Shown here: positions 50,069-61,052 of the stretch, in pieces | Numbering within the stretch: the stretch's first letter is position 1 | How the letters are laid out: every line of letters begins with the position of its first letter | From: Leptidea sinapis | Lineage: Eukaryota > Arthropoda > Insecta > Lepidoptera > Pieridae | DNA length: 64,000 nt | NCBI RefSeq assembly: GCF_905404315.1 | Contig: NC_066269.1 | Coordinates: 9,866,501 to 9,930,500 of the forward strand | Reading direction: 5' to 3' | Made by a program: the position numbers and the translations under genes | Notes under the pieces: model-generated | Seen by the model: only the letters and a program-made list of their open reading frames with translations | Database searches by the model: none | Told to the model about the DNA's origin: nothing

Positions 50069-50381
50069 CGGCCGTTCCCAATATTCAGTCTATCTCTTAC
50101 TTGAGATAAAAATCGTAACTATAGTTGACTTTTCTGTCCCAATAAACTTATCGAGGGTAAGTCACCTTATCCGTACAGGCTGTCTGTCAATGGGACGACG
50201 TACCTATAGCTTACCAGCGATAGAATTTTGTATGGAAATTTCAAATCACGCGTCCCAACATAAGGCGATAAGAATGACTTATCGGGTATATTGGGACAGC
50301 TTCAGATTATTGACAGCTAATTACTGACAGTAGAAGGTAGTAATTTATCTCTATCTGTAGATAGTATATTGGGAACGGAAG
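50069..50381. mobile_element. Harbinger-like MITE, opposite orientation to 28788
   Basis: CGGCCGTTCCCAATATTCAG at the left, GTATATTGGGAACGG at the right. The interior inverse matches 28788-29113 (CCCAATAAACTTATCGAGGG; GACTTATCGGGTATATTGGG). Confidence 0.82.
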
Positions 50382-51519
50382 TAAGAAAAAAGCGATACAC
50401 TCGATTGTGTGAAACGTGCAGTCACTGACAAATTGACAGATGACGGCTATAATCTTGTAAAAAACGGAGATAGTCGAAATCCACTACGTTTTAAGAAACT
50501 GTTCGCTTTTAAACTTAGCCGGATAATACTTCGTGGCCAATCGCGATACTGAAAATACTACCTACTATTTCAAACTTATGTCAAATGACTGCACGTTTCA
50601 ATTTTTACTAAGCCAATCCCGCCTCTTATAACGTAGTATTTACATCCTCTTTGATACATCAAAACTTATGCGTCTGCTGCATAAATACAAGGAGAAAAGA
50701 TCGTTTTTGCTCACTAAGTAAAAAATTCTTGATATTCTGTCTTTGGCGTTCCGTAGTGCTAAATTAGCACTATGTACTTCGTCAATGTACTTCGTCAATT
50801 AACAAAATGAAAAAATAAACCTGGTTACCGTAATTCCTTAAGAACAATAAAGTAGAAATGTAAGTGTAACAATAATATGTTAAAATAAATAGACTTTTTG
50901 AAGTTAGGTATACTTCTGTAGGCACGTTATGAAAAAATGATGAGAGTGAATTTTTAAGATGCGTGCGCATCACTGTAACACAAAAGTAACAGGCAGTTGG
51001 TTCTTAAATTTTCTGACGTTTGCGTCATTCGTTGTTTTTTTGGTTTCTTCGTCCATTATTTGGACAGGCAAACGGTTCAAGCCCATACAGCCGTATTCGT
51101 TATTTAATAATTAATTGTCAAAGCCATCATTGCAAATTTTTACAAAATTGTTCTTTTTAAAAATGTAGAATAGCACGAGGAATAAATAATTTTAATGATG
51201 TTTGCTTATTGCGTGCATACATATAAGTACACACACACTTTTATTATATCTTTTTTCTACTTATATCTTTCATTTATACAGACATGATAACTAATTTTAG
51301 TACATACTTTATTTAGACTTTGAAAAATCTATAGTCTATGGCCTATAAAGCATTGTGTACCGTACAATGTAGCCAAAAAAGCACAGTTGTTTTAATGCCA
51401 CAGACAACTAAATCTAGGATATGTATGGTAGGTTCATAGAAATATATATACATAATATTACTGTGTTTTAATATTAGATTAATCATTGAAGTTTATTGGC
51501 GTAATAAAAAAAAATATTG
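50382..51519. other. No gene seen
   Basis: Non-coding, AT-rich. 51165-51195 (ATGTAGAATAGCACGAGGAA) is the inverse of the sequence at about 39255-39285, so it belongs to the repeat listed at 39268. Nothing else is assigned. Confidence 0.4.
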
Positions 51520-51660
51520 TTATTTTACGTTTGTAGAAAAAACAATATTGTAATAAAGAAGGTATTAAATATAAACAATGAAAATATTATTATACCGCAT
51601 AATATAGTTATATAACGTGTAATTTAATATTTTTAAATCAATTTTATACAATTAGAGAGA
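51520..51660 (+). repeat. ~150-bp AT-rich dispersed repeat, copy 2
   Basis: ATTTTACGTTTGTAGAAAAA, AGAAGGTATTAAATATAAAC and ATGAAAATATTATTATACCG in the order of 39268-39420. Confidence 0.6.
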
Positions 51661-53194
51661 AATTATTATTTTTTATTTTAAAACTTGTAGGTACTTATAT
51701 GAATTAAAATTAAATATTGAAATTGAATTAATTCTCGTCCATTAGTTGTGGTTGAGGATGTAACTTAAATAGAATCAATAAGATTATATTTTAGTAATAG
51801 AAAAACATACTGTCGAGCGGTGTTCAGTAAATTACTTGAGGAACCCTAAAACAAAACAATAGTGCCAACTGAAGATGATTAATTAACAGGAAGTGGAAAA
51901 GAATGGCATTGAGTAGCCAATGTCATTGAAGAAATGTGAATTGATTATAATGTTTTTAAGTAAGCATTGCATTTATGAAACAATAGCTGGTGACCGGTAA
52001 ATTTCGCTTCACCTAAACAAATGCATATTACATACGAACGAGTAAAGGAAGAACACCACGCCGTGATATTAGCAAGTGAAGCACCGTTATGCTAGTGTGT
52101 GTGCGGTTACGGGGGATACTAGTTACACAATTTTTTCTCCCTTAAATAATCTTAAATGGCCACAAATACTTATACAGTAACGTTTTTACACTTTTTCGCA
52201 ACGCACGACGGCATTTTTAAAATATTGTATTGAGACGCAAACTGATCTGTCACAGACGATGACAATTCTCATAAAGGCCGCCTGTCGGTAAGTGTGTGCG
52301 TGGGGCTATGTATTTACACGTTAATCGGCTAGTTTTAGTGCCTCACTGTTATGTAAGGTGACACGGAGTCCTTACTTTTTTACTAGTCCATGATTACATA
52401 CAAAATTGTATATTAAATTTAAATTCTTTCTTGACAATAACGTAAGGACAATGTTGAAATCCGCCCCAGAACCGATGAGCATGGAACATACACCTATATT
52501 ATAAGTAGCAAATATTTGTATTAAATGGATACTTGTGAATCAAAACGTGTGTTTAAAAAGAAGTGTATCTGATGAATCGATTTTGTTGCTAATGCTTACG
52601 TCGGTACATTTTTACATGTTGTTTCATAGCAATGTTAAATTGATTATATGAAAAATCACAATTATTCAGTTCGATATTATACAGTTTATTTATTATTATA
52701 TTAATATTAATTTTAGTCTCTTGCTGTCACTCTTATTAGTCTGTGCTGTCACTGTCACTCGCTCTCTACCTTTGATTGTGTTGTGTTGTGTTCCGTGTTC
52801 CCAGTGCCTCGGTAATTCTGTGTTTATTTATACCTACTTATTCGACTATTCTTAAGGGCACGGATTAGATTTCTGGGGTTTTTACTAATACTATTAGATA
52901 GTTGATTGCCTTGTTAGTTAATATATAAATTACTTACACGAACAAAGTGTAAACATAATCAATCTATCTAAAATTAATTTTAAATCATATTGTTATATTG
53001 TTATGGTTGACTGCCCAATTATAACCTCAAAATGTTATTGTTTTTTTCAATTATTCGATATTCTGAAGTGTCCGTTTTATAAATAATATTTGAAGAGAAT
53101 CTGTAGCTAATTTTTTCATTGCAGGCGAATAATGTATGGACACAGAACAATGTCCTTTCTAGAAGTTCAATCACTGTATTAATTTCGGTTTACC
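51661..53194. other. Longest unassigned stretch
   Basis: About 1.5 kb without a recognisable exon, transposon end or internal repeat. 52735-52800 has short GTCACT and TTGTGTTG runs. It could hold old decayed elements. Confidence 0.4.
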
Positions 53195-53427
53195 TTGCTT
53201 GGAATAATTTCACAGCAGAACTGTCAAAAATTTATCTAAAAGAATTATACACACACGAAATGATTTGTAATTAAAAAATATCAAGGGTCGGTAATCGAAA
53301 TAAAAACTATCCTATCGCTCAAGTTGAAAACTGCACACTGTGTAAAATTTTATTAAAATCGTTTCAGTACCTAGCTTAGCAGTTCATCGCGGACTACATG
53401 ATCAAAATTCTTATATAATATAAAGAT
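53195..53427 (-). mobile_element. Decayed Helitron (ACAGA-hairpin type)
   Basis: AATTTCACAGCAGAACTGTC, GAAATAAAAACTATCCTATC and AGCAGTTCATCGCGGACTAC are the inverse of blocks in 23097-23451. Neither terminus is intact. Confidence 0.55.
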
Positions 53428-53554
53428 GTTTCTGTATTCTTAATGAGGAAAAGTGACAAGCATGGCCTTGACGATGATGTTGATGGTAAGTGATACGTCT
53501 TTGCAATACGTGGGTTCTCTACCGCAAATATCACGGAGAGTGTTAAGAGGAGTA

Positions 53555-53770
53555 ATTGTTCGGGTTGGTATCAGCAGCTTAAATCCACCAGGGACATTAC
53601 GTTTAGTAACGAAATTCTGGAACTCTGTTGCCTTCTGGAATTCTACAACCGCACGTTTTACGAGAAATTTCTTGCCTCGCACAGCTACTTTGTGGAATTA
53701 CCAGCTGTAGTTTCTCGAATCGATACGACTTAGGCTCTTTCAAGCATAGCGCATACTCCCACATTCTCTG
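53555..53770 (+). pseudogene. CR1-like LINE RT tip, distinct from LINE-A
   Basis: The plus strand reads TTARFTRNFLPRTATLWN, then (next frame) FSNRYDLGSFKHSAYSHIL, the counterpart of SSTVRFSRSFLPRTTKLWNE...YDMGTFKKSAYTFL in LINE-A. Protein order is conserved but the DNA is very different, so it is a separate subfamily. A frameshift and stop interrupt it. Confidence 0.65.
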
Positions 53771-53856
53771 TTATATAACGCAAATGCAATTTGGCCTGCA
53801 TACTTTACTCAGAGTTCTATTTGATTCCTATGCTCTCTTTCTCCGGGATCGGTCCT

Positions 53857-54015
53857 TCATGTCTGGAGGTCGTGGTTAGCATTTGGGCAGCATCTGGAGC
53901 ATATGATCTGCCTCCACCGGTCTCTGTCCAGCGCGTCTCTAAAAACCGTTACGAGTTTGGATGGCGAGTCTTTAATTTGGTCGGTGCATCTTGTTGGAGA
54001 ACTTACCAACTTGAA
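53857..54015 (-). pseudogene. LINE ORF C-terminal tail fragment
   Basis: The minus strand reads SPTRCTDQIKDSPSKLVTVF then RDALDRDRWRQIICSRCCPN. P.RW.DQI.......L..A..R..WR is the usual LINE C-terminal tail. The plus-strand frames here are shadows. Confidence 0.6.
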
Positions 54016-54224
54016 ACTAGAGTTTGCCTTCGGTATTTCCGAAGCAATATTGAGAAAACACACATTCAAAATTTATTTTACGAAATTCTAAGTAGCTCTG
54101 TAACTTAGGCAAATTTTTTGCTTGCGAGGACAAAACATAATTGATCCTAGCTTTTATAAGTTACATCAACTTTATCGAAGAGTGAGTCTTGAAGGGCGAT
54201 TAAGAGACTTAGATCTATATAGCG

Positions 54225-54416
54225 TACGCTCTGCCCATTACAATGCAGTCCCGCTCAGGATTACTGAAAAACCCAAAAATTCTAAGCGGTACTACAATTA
54301 CGGTCGTCACCTTGAGACATAAGATGTTAAGTCTCATTTGCCCAGTAATTTCACTAGCTACGGCGCCCTTCAGACCGAAACACAATAAAGCTTACACATT
54401 ACTGCTTCACGGCAGA
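54225..54416 (-). mobile_element. SINE-1 internal piece
   Basis: Inverted: CTCTGCCCATTACAATGCAG to TACTGCTTCACGGCAGAAAT; both ends are missing. Confidence 0.82.
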
Positions 54417-55107
54417 AATATTAATAACATTTTGAATCTCCGATAAGTTTTTATGAATAACAACGTTAAGATTATAAATAGTAGTTATTTAGAATGGTGG
54501 ATTTGAATCATGAAAGATAAAAATAAAACTACTATTAGCATAATACCACAAAGTGTTTTCGTGTTGCAAAGTTTGATTTTCATCCTATTGTCGTAATGCA
54601 TATTCATATTGTCAAGTTGACAAAAAACTTATTTACGACCAGACTAACACTTTGGAAAAACCGCGCACATATTGTCTCATATTTATATAACCATGAAACA
54701 TATCGTACATTGTAGCTAAAAACATGTTTTTGCCAAAAATATTGTTCTAGAAGACTTTGATTGCTTCGTTATTAATATTGATCGTTAAACGTTATTTATA
54801 ACTATTTTAATTTATTGTGATAGGCGGCTAAGATTTAATTGTTGTTTACATCCTATTCTATTTTTTTTGTACAATATTTGCTAGCAATTTTGTTATCAAA
54901 GTTTTATTTGCGTAAACATGTTAAATTGATTTTATTTATAAATTACATGTTAATTATACAAAATAGACATAAGGTGTATAAACTATTATCATATTATCAT
55001 TACATATATCAATAGAATTAAAATATTTAACATTTTATGTATTATAAAAAAATTGTTAATTTTTGAATTGAAAAAATTCGTATAATAATATATCCTTATT
55101 CAGTAAT
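54417..55107. other. No feature seen
   Basis: AT-rich, non-coding. Confidence 0.45.
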
Positions 55108-55232
55108 TTTTTTTTATGGAATAGGAGGACAAACGAGCGTACGGGTCACCTGTTGTTAAGTGATCACCGCCGCCCACAATTTCTTGCAACACCAGAGGAA
55201 TCACAGGAGCGTTGCCGGCCTTTAAGGAAGGT
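55108..55232 (-). mobile_element. LINE-A 3' fragment
   Basis: TTTTTATGGAATAGGAGGAC, GTACGGGTCACCTGTTGTTA and GGAGCGTTGCCGGCCTTTAA; well conserved, then cut. GGAGCGATGCTGGCCTTTAA at 55703 may be a second scrap. Confidence 0.82.
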
Positions 55233-55264
55233 AAATTAAAGTAAATTATTATCTCTGTACCATT

Positions 55265-55660
55265 TCCTTACTTTTCTGTCCTATGGGGGTCCTATGGAGC
55301 AACGCTGCCGATATTAATACAATATTTGTACTGAAGATGAGGGCTATTCGCGCTATTTATAACCTAGGTCCTGAAGAATTTTTTAGAGCAACTTTAAAGA
55401 AATTAACATCTTGACTGTTGCTTCTCAATATAATCTTGATAATGTAATGTATGCATTAGAAAGTCTTTAATGGGGCAATATAAATATAATATGCTTTTAC
55501 AACAAGATCCCAGAAAATATTTAAACATCTAATTACGATATTCAAAAGAATTGTCAATAAATGTTTGTGCGGTAAAAGGACTGTAAATGACTTTCTTAAT
55601 AATGCCACAGATTGGGAATGGAGTGACCGCCCTCAGGCTATTAAATAATTGTACGATATT
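55265..55660 (+). pseudogene. LINE-B RT C-terminal fragment
   Basis: Plus strand: MGVLWSNAADINTIFVLKMR then AIRAIYNLGPEEFF, and at the end KRIVNKCLCGKRTVNDFLNN then ATDWEW. Collinear with 20630-21050, with frameshifts. Confidence 0.78.
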
Positions 55661-55834
55661 ACTTTAATTACTATATAATAATTATTATTACTACTATCAT
55701 AGGAGCGATGCTGGCCTTTAAGGGAAAACTCTATAAATACGAGTTCCACACCAAGAAACAAAAAATGATTCATATAAATATGGAAGAAACTTGCCGAGTG
55801 TTAGACCAAAAGTAATATCGATGAATGAAATAAG

Positions 55835-56145
55835 ACCAGTGGGAGGTTCCTTTGCACAGAAAGCCGGCTAGATTATGGATACCGCAACGCCACCTATTTC
55901 TGCCGTGAAGCAGTCATGTGTAAGCATTATTGTGTTTCGGTCTGAAGGGCGCCGTAGCTCGCGAAATACTGGGTAAATGAGAATTAACATCTTATGTCTC
56001 GAGGTGACGAGCGCAACTGTAGTGCCGCACAGAATTTTTTTGGTTTTCCAGAATTCTGAGCGGCACTGCATTGTAATGGGTAGGGAGTATCAATTACCCT
56101 TAGCTGAACGTCCTGCTCGTCTCGTCCCTTATTTTCATAAACAAA
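55835..56145 (+). mobile_element. SINE-1 copy, full length
   Basis: CCAGTGGGAGGTTCCTTTGC to CTCGTCTCGTCCCTTATTTT then CATAAACAAAAAATC. Confidence 0.9.
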
Positions 56146-56164
56146 AAATCAGGCAGGCCATACA

Positions 56165-56385
56165 TAAGGCAAGTTACGTCGTATCCTCCCGGAAACACCG
56201 CACAAAGAAGCTCATTTCACAGCTTTGTAGTACGTGGAAGAATGGTCCTTAAAAACCTCACTGTGAAGGGCCACCTCACATCCCAGATATTGGGGATGAT
56301 ATCGTTATTTGTAGCGTGTCGTGCGTAGGTCGAATTCGGCGGAATTAATCAGGTGAACCAGCTATTCGGAACACTTCCGGTAACA
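56165..56385 (-). mobile_element. LINE-A fragment (RT tip, inverted)
   Basis: CCCGGAAACACCGCACAAAG, AGCTTTGTAGTACGTGGAAG, TTGTAGCGTGTCGTGCGTAG and TTCGGAACACTTCCGG follow 5820-6020 of the long copy. Confidence 0.8.
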
Positions 56386-56427
56386 TTTATATATATATAT
56401 AAATATACATTATCTGTTATATACGGA

Positions 56428-56615
56428 CAGATGGCCGTTGGAGCAGTAAGGTCCTCGAATGGCGACTACGTATCGGTAGGCGTAGTGTTGGTAGGCCCAC
56501 ACAAGATGGAGCGACGATCTGGTTAAGATTGCCGGAGTAGGTTGGATGTGGGCAGCGGGGGTTTGGGGGAGGCCTTTGCCAAGCAGTAGACGTCTTCCGG
56601 CTGAAATGATGATGT
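56428..56615 (+). pseudogene. RTE-like LINE 3' end
   Basis: GGACAGATGGCCGTTGGAGC, GTCCTCGAATGGCGACTACG, ACGATCTGGTTAAGATTGCC and GACGTCTTCCGGCTGAAATG then ATGATG: the RTE C terminus (RWSSKVLEWRLRIG-like) with its 3' tail. Confidence 0.75.
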
Positions 56616-56747
56616 GGTATCTTCGCTTATGTATAGGAAATAGGCATAGTATGTTATCGTAGGATTTTTGTGCTCTCCACTACTTAAGAAGCCCTGAGTA
56701 ATTTGCTCGGTTGTGTAACGCGAAAGTGGTATTCGGTTGCAGATGTT

Positions 56748-56835
56748 AGCTAGTCAACTAGACCATTTGTATCATACTTCAACTACCAAGCCTTTTGTAA
56801 CTCATATGTCTACTGAACCACACCTAATGGACGAG
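56748..56835 (-). mobile_element. Scrap related to 23757-23815
   Basis: CTTCAACTACCAAGCCTTTT and ATATGTCTACTGAACCACAC are the inverse of 23760-23825. Confidence 0.5.
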
Positions 56836-56864
56836 AATTAAATAAATTTCAAATTATAATATAT

Positions 56865-57000
56865 TTTTTTTTCTCAAATTGTATAAAAATAATTTAATGA
56901 TATTTAATTGCACGTTATTTAACTAAATTATGAATTATAATAATATTTTCATTAGTTGTATTTAATACCTCCACTGTTACAATATTGTTTGTTTTTTATG
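56865..57000 (-). repeat. ~150-bp AT-rich dispersed repeat, copy 3
   Basis: TAATGATATTTAATTGCACG ... TTATAATAATATTTTCATTA and CACTGTTACAATATTGTTTG are the inverse of blocks in 51520-51660. Confidence 0.55.
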
Positions 57001-57304
57001 TGTGTTATAGTCCAGGAGATTACTACATACACACAAACCGACTAACTTTCTCTTTCTAATATTAGTATTTAAAACAAGATACATATAAAGATGATTATAA
57101 TTATGTATATTTCATAAGACTCACCGCATTACTGTATCTGTGTCACCCGGTTACGGTTAGCGGCCGTTGCTCAACCAGGCGAGAGTGAAATGAAATTACG
57201 AACATTATACGATATTTTATCTATGTATTTATACGTGACGCTTTTTATATGTTTTGCTTCTATCCTTTTTAATGGTTAATTTAAATGTCAGATGAGATTC
57301 ACCT
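57001..57304. other. No feature seen
   Basis: Non-coding, unassigned. Confidence 0.35.
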
Positions 57305-57475
57305 GTCATCACTACATATTATAAAACAAAGTCCTCCGCCGCGTCTGTATGTCTGTGTGTCTGTTCGCGATAAACTTAAACACCATTGCACCGATTTTCA
57401 TGCTGTGTTCACGAATGGATAGCGTGGTTCTCGAGCAAGGTTTGAGTATATAATGTCTTAAGTACTTATATATAA
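57305..57475 (+). repeat. Dispersed repeat (TCACTACATATTATAAAACA)
   Basis: TCACTACATATTATAAAACA then AAGTCCTCCGCCGCGTCTGT and CTTAAACACCATTGCACCGA then TTTTCATGC. I recall this opening from common lepidopteran repeats; the class is not certain. Confidence 0.4.
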
Positions 57476-57477
57476 AT

Positions 57478-57800
57478 ACAGAGGATCTAATCAGAAATGA
57501 AGAGATCCGTAGGAGAAACAAAATAACCGACATAGTCCAAACGATTGCGAAACTGAAGTGGCAGTGGGGAGGGCAAATAGTTCGACGGACACATGGCCGT
57601 TGGGGCAGTAAAATCCTCGCAATTGCGACCACTTACCGGAAGAAGCAGTGTTGATAGGCCCTCCCCACAAGATGGACCGACGGTCTGGTTAAGATCGCCG
57701 GAATGCGTTGGATGAGGGCAGCGCAGGACCGATCGTCGTGGAAATCTTTGGGGGAGGCCTTTGTCTAACAGTGGCCGTTTTCCGGCTGATGATGATGATG
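57478..57800 (+). pseudogene. RTE-like LINE 3' end, longest copy
   Basis: Plus strand: DLIRNEEIRRRNKITDIVQT, IAKLKWQWGGQIVRRTHGRW, then RWTDGLVKIAGMRWMRAAQD and RSSWKSLGEAFV before the 3' ATGATG tail at 57787. This is the C-terminal region of RTE-type reverse transcriptases after the catalytic core, which is absent. One frame change and stops lie within (after TTYRKKQC). Confidence 0.82.
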
Positions 57801-57804
57801 ATGA

Positions 57805-57846
<42 letters not shown>
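57787..57846. repeat. Compound microsatellite (ATG)n(AT)n
   Basis: About seven ATG units from the RTE tail run directly into about 20 AT units. The open frames that cross it on both strands are artefacts. Confidence 0.9.
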
Positions 57847-57984
57847 TATATATATACAGTGTATAGTGAAACTAACACGTACTAAGTGTAATAAACACAA
57901 GAACAAAGTGTCTTATAAATCTAGTAGTAGTCTAATAGAAACAATAAGAATAGTACATAATGGATACTTTCTTGGATTTACTCT

Positions 57985-58205
57985 TTTTTTATGACAGTAA
58001 GAGACGAGACGAGCAGGACGTTCAGCTGATGGTAATTGGTACGCTCTGCCCATTACAATGCAGTGCTGCTCAGGATTCTTGAGAAACCCAGACATATCAA
58101 ACACAACAATGCTTACACATTACTGTTTCACGGCAGATAAAGGCGACGTTGCCGTACCGATATTCTAGCCGGCATCCTGTGCAAAGGAGCCTACCACTGG
58201 TAACT
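57985..58205 (-). mobile_element. SINE-1 copy with internal deletion
   Basis: Inverted: TTTTTTTATGACAGTAAGAG to AAAGGAGCCTACCACTGGTA; the middle third (AGACATAAGATG region) is lost after GAGAAACCCAGACAT. Confidence 0.85.
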
Positions 58206-58257
58206 TAACAACTTTTGAATTTCAGTTTGAGTTCATGCTTAAAATAAATATTTAGAG

Positions 58258-58480
58258 TTTTAGATCATTTATACATCTAGATAGACTGTGACAACTGTGG
58301 AAACGCCGAAAAAATTGAGGTTAACAATTAACCTTTATTTTGAGCAATGTACGCACACAAAGTGACACACAAATCGCGAGTGTAGGACGTAGCTTACCAC
58401 GCACACTTAGCTAATAAACCTGGCCTGATTACTTCGGTTGTCTAGCAGCAACAGGCTCTATCGAGACGCATAAATTATAT
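58258..58480. mobile_element. MITE of the 235-bp family
   Basis: TTAGATCATTTATACATCTA at the left and CTCTATCGAGACGCATAAAT then TATATAAC at the right, inverted relatives. Confidence 0.82.
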
Positions 58481-59033
58481 AACTTTAATGTCATGTTTTT
58501 TAAATTTAACATAGACACAGTAAAATACGAAAACGATTACATCCAATCTTCAAATTAATAAAAAACTAGCCCAATGGCATTTTAATTAAAATATTAAAAT
58601 CGTGTTATTTATAGCTTCTAAATTATATGGGGAAGATATTTTACAAATCCATTAATATTGATTATTATGATGACAGTTTATTATACTGCAAATGATTTAT
58701 TATATATATCTAGAATGGCGGATGTGGCGTGCAGGTAGATGCTCTAAGCCGTTAGGCCTGTTATCCTCAAAGCTGAGAGGAGATGTATTATGATAAACAG
58801 TCACATTTCGTTATGTCCACAAGTCCTCTCCGCTTTGGAGGCAAAAAAATTATTTATTTATCTACCACATATAGCAACTATCATTACAGGTATTAGTAAT
58901 GCTAATGCGACAGTTACAAACAAACAAAAATAACATATAAACAAACAACAAACAAATCAAACTTATCATACAATAGAACTAAATAATAAACCAAACATTA
59001 CATTAGCAAAAATATATAACACCAGAAAGTTTT
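58481..59033. other. AT-rich flank of the satellite
   Basis: Non-coding. 58735-58850 has GAGAGGAGATGT and CAAGTCCTCTCCGC, loosely like the purine/pyrimidine arms at 61089-61262. ACAAACAAAC runs lie at 58915-58960. Confidence 0.4.
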
Positions 59034-60895
59034 GCATTGTTAAAAATAACATAGTAGCCACAATATGACTCGTTTGACATTGTTAAAAATAACATAGTAG
59101 CCACAATCTGTCTCGTTTGACATTGTTAACAATAACATAGTAGCCACAACCTGTCTCGTTTGATATTGTTAAAAATAACATAGTAGCCACAATCTGTCTC
59201 GTTTGACATTGTTAACAATAACATAGTAGCCACAATCTGTCTCGTTTGACATTGTTAACAATAACATAGTAGCCACAATCTGTCTCGTTTGACATTGTTA
59301 ACAATAACATAGTAGCCACAACCTGTCTCGTTTGATATTGTTAACAATAACATAGTAGCCACAATCTGTCTCGTTTGACATTGTTAACAATAACATAGTA
59401 GCCACAATCTGTCTCGTTTGACATTGTTAACAATAACATAGTAGCCACAATCTGTCTCGTTTGACATTGTTAACAATAACATAGTAGCCACAATATGACT
59501 CGTTTGACATTGTTAAAAATAACATAGTAGCCACAATATGACTCGTTTGACATTGTTAGCAATAACATAGTAGCCACAATCTGTCTCGTTTGACATTGTT
59601 AAAAATAACATAGTAGCCACAATATGACTCGTTTGACATTGTTAACAATAACATAGTAGCCACAATCTGTCTCGTTTGACATTGTTAACAATAACATAGT
59701 AGCCACAATCTGTCTCGTTTGACATTGTTAACAATAACATAGTAGCCACAATCTGTCTCGTTTGACATTGTTAACAATAACATAGTAGCCACAATCTGTC
59801 TCGTTTGACATTGTTAACAATAACATAGTAGCCACAATCTGTCTCGTTTGACATTGTTAACAATAACATAGTAGCCACAATCTGTCTCGTTTGACATTGT
59901 TAACAATAACATAGTAGCCACAACCTGTCTCGTTTAACATTGTTAGCAATAACATAGTAGCCACAATATGACTCGTTTGACATTGTTAAAAATAACATAG
60001 TAGCCACAATATGACTCGTTTGACATTGTTAAAAATAACATAGTAGCCACAATCTGTCTCGTTTGACATTGTTAACAATAACATAGTAGCCACAATCTGT
60101 CTCGTTTGACATTGTTAACAATAACATAGTAGCCACAATATGACTCGTTTGACATTGTTAAAAATAACATAGTAGCCACAATATGACTCGTTTGACATTG
60201 TTAAAAATAACATAGTAGCCACAATCTGTCTCGTTTGACATTGTTAACAATAACATAGTAGCCACAACCTGTCTCGTTTGACATTGTTAGCAATAACATA
60301 GTAGCCACAATCTGTCTCGTTTGACATTGTTAACAATAACATAGTAGCCACAACCTGTCTCGTTTGACATTGTTAGCAATAACATAGTAGCCACAATCTG
60401 TCTCGTTTGACATTGTCAACAATAACATAGTAGCCACAACCTGTCTCGTTTGACATTGTTAGCAATAACATAGTAGCCACAATCTGTCTCGTTTGACATT
60501 GTTAACAATAACATAGTAGCCACAACCTGTCTCGTTTGACATTGTTAGCAATAACATAGTAGCCACAATCTGTCTCGTTTGACATTGTTAACAATAACAT
60601 AGTAGCCACAACCTGTCTCGTTTGACATTGTTAACAATAACATAGTAGCCACAATCTGTCTCGTTTGACATTGTTAACAATAACATAGTAGCCACAACCT
60701 GTCTCGTTTGACATTGTTAACAATAACATAGTAGCCACAATCTGTCTCGTTTGACATTGTTAACAATAACATAGTAGCCACAACCTGTCTCGTTTGACAT
60801 TGTTAACAATAACATAGTAGCCACAATCTGTCTCGTTTGACATTGTTAACAATAACATAGTAGCCACAATCTGTCTCGTTTGACATTGTTAAAAA
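59034..60895. repeat. 43-bp satellite array, 43 monomers
   Basis: The monomer is ACAATAACATAGTAGCCACA followed by ATCTGTCTCGTTTGACATTG and TTA, exactly 43 bp in every unit I read. Three core variants occur: AATCTGTCTCG, AACCTGTCTCG and AATATGACTCG. The linker is TTAACAAT, TTAAAAAT or TTAGCAAT. Units 29-42 (about 60240-60850) alternate AACCTG/AATCTG, giving an 86-bp higher-order unit repeated seven times. With the TTAACAAT linker each junction forms the perfect palindrome ATTGTTAACAAT. No spacers, no coding frame. Confidence 0.95.
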
Positions 60896-61017
60896 TTTAT
60901 TGAATCAGGCGTTACTTTGCGGAAATCCATAATTATACAAATTATTTAAGTCCTCTTTAGTGTTAATTCCTCCAATACCTGCTTTTAAAACAATTCAATT
61001 GATTTAAAAATTGTTAT

Positions 61018-61052
61018 AAATAACATAGTGGCCACAATCTGACTCGTTTGAC
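61018..61052. repeat. Orphan satellite monomer
   Basis: AAATAACATAGTGGCCACAA then TCTGACTCGTTTGAC, about 120 bp beyond the array and separated by unrelated AT-rich sequence, differs from array monomers at a few positions. Confidence 0.85.

Noticed and set aside
53453..53710. 85-codon plus-strand gene
   Set aside because: Only its last part is meaningful, and that is a CR1-like LINE remnant; the rest is out of frame with it.
57487..57994. Open frames with YIYIYIYI and DDDDD runs
   Set aside because: They are translations of the (ATG)n(AT)n microsatellite joined to the RTE tail.
59034..60895. CRISPR-like array (regular short repeats)
   Set aside because: The repeats are head-to-tail with no unique spacers between them, and the DNA is eukaryotic; it is a satellite.
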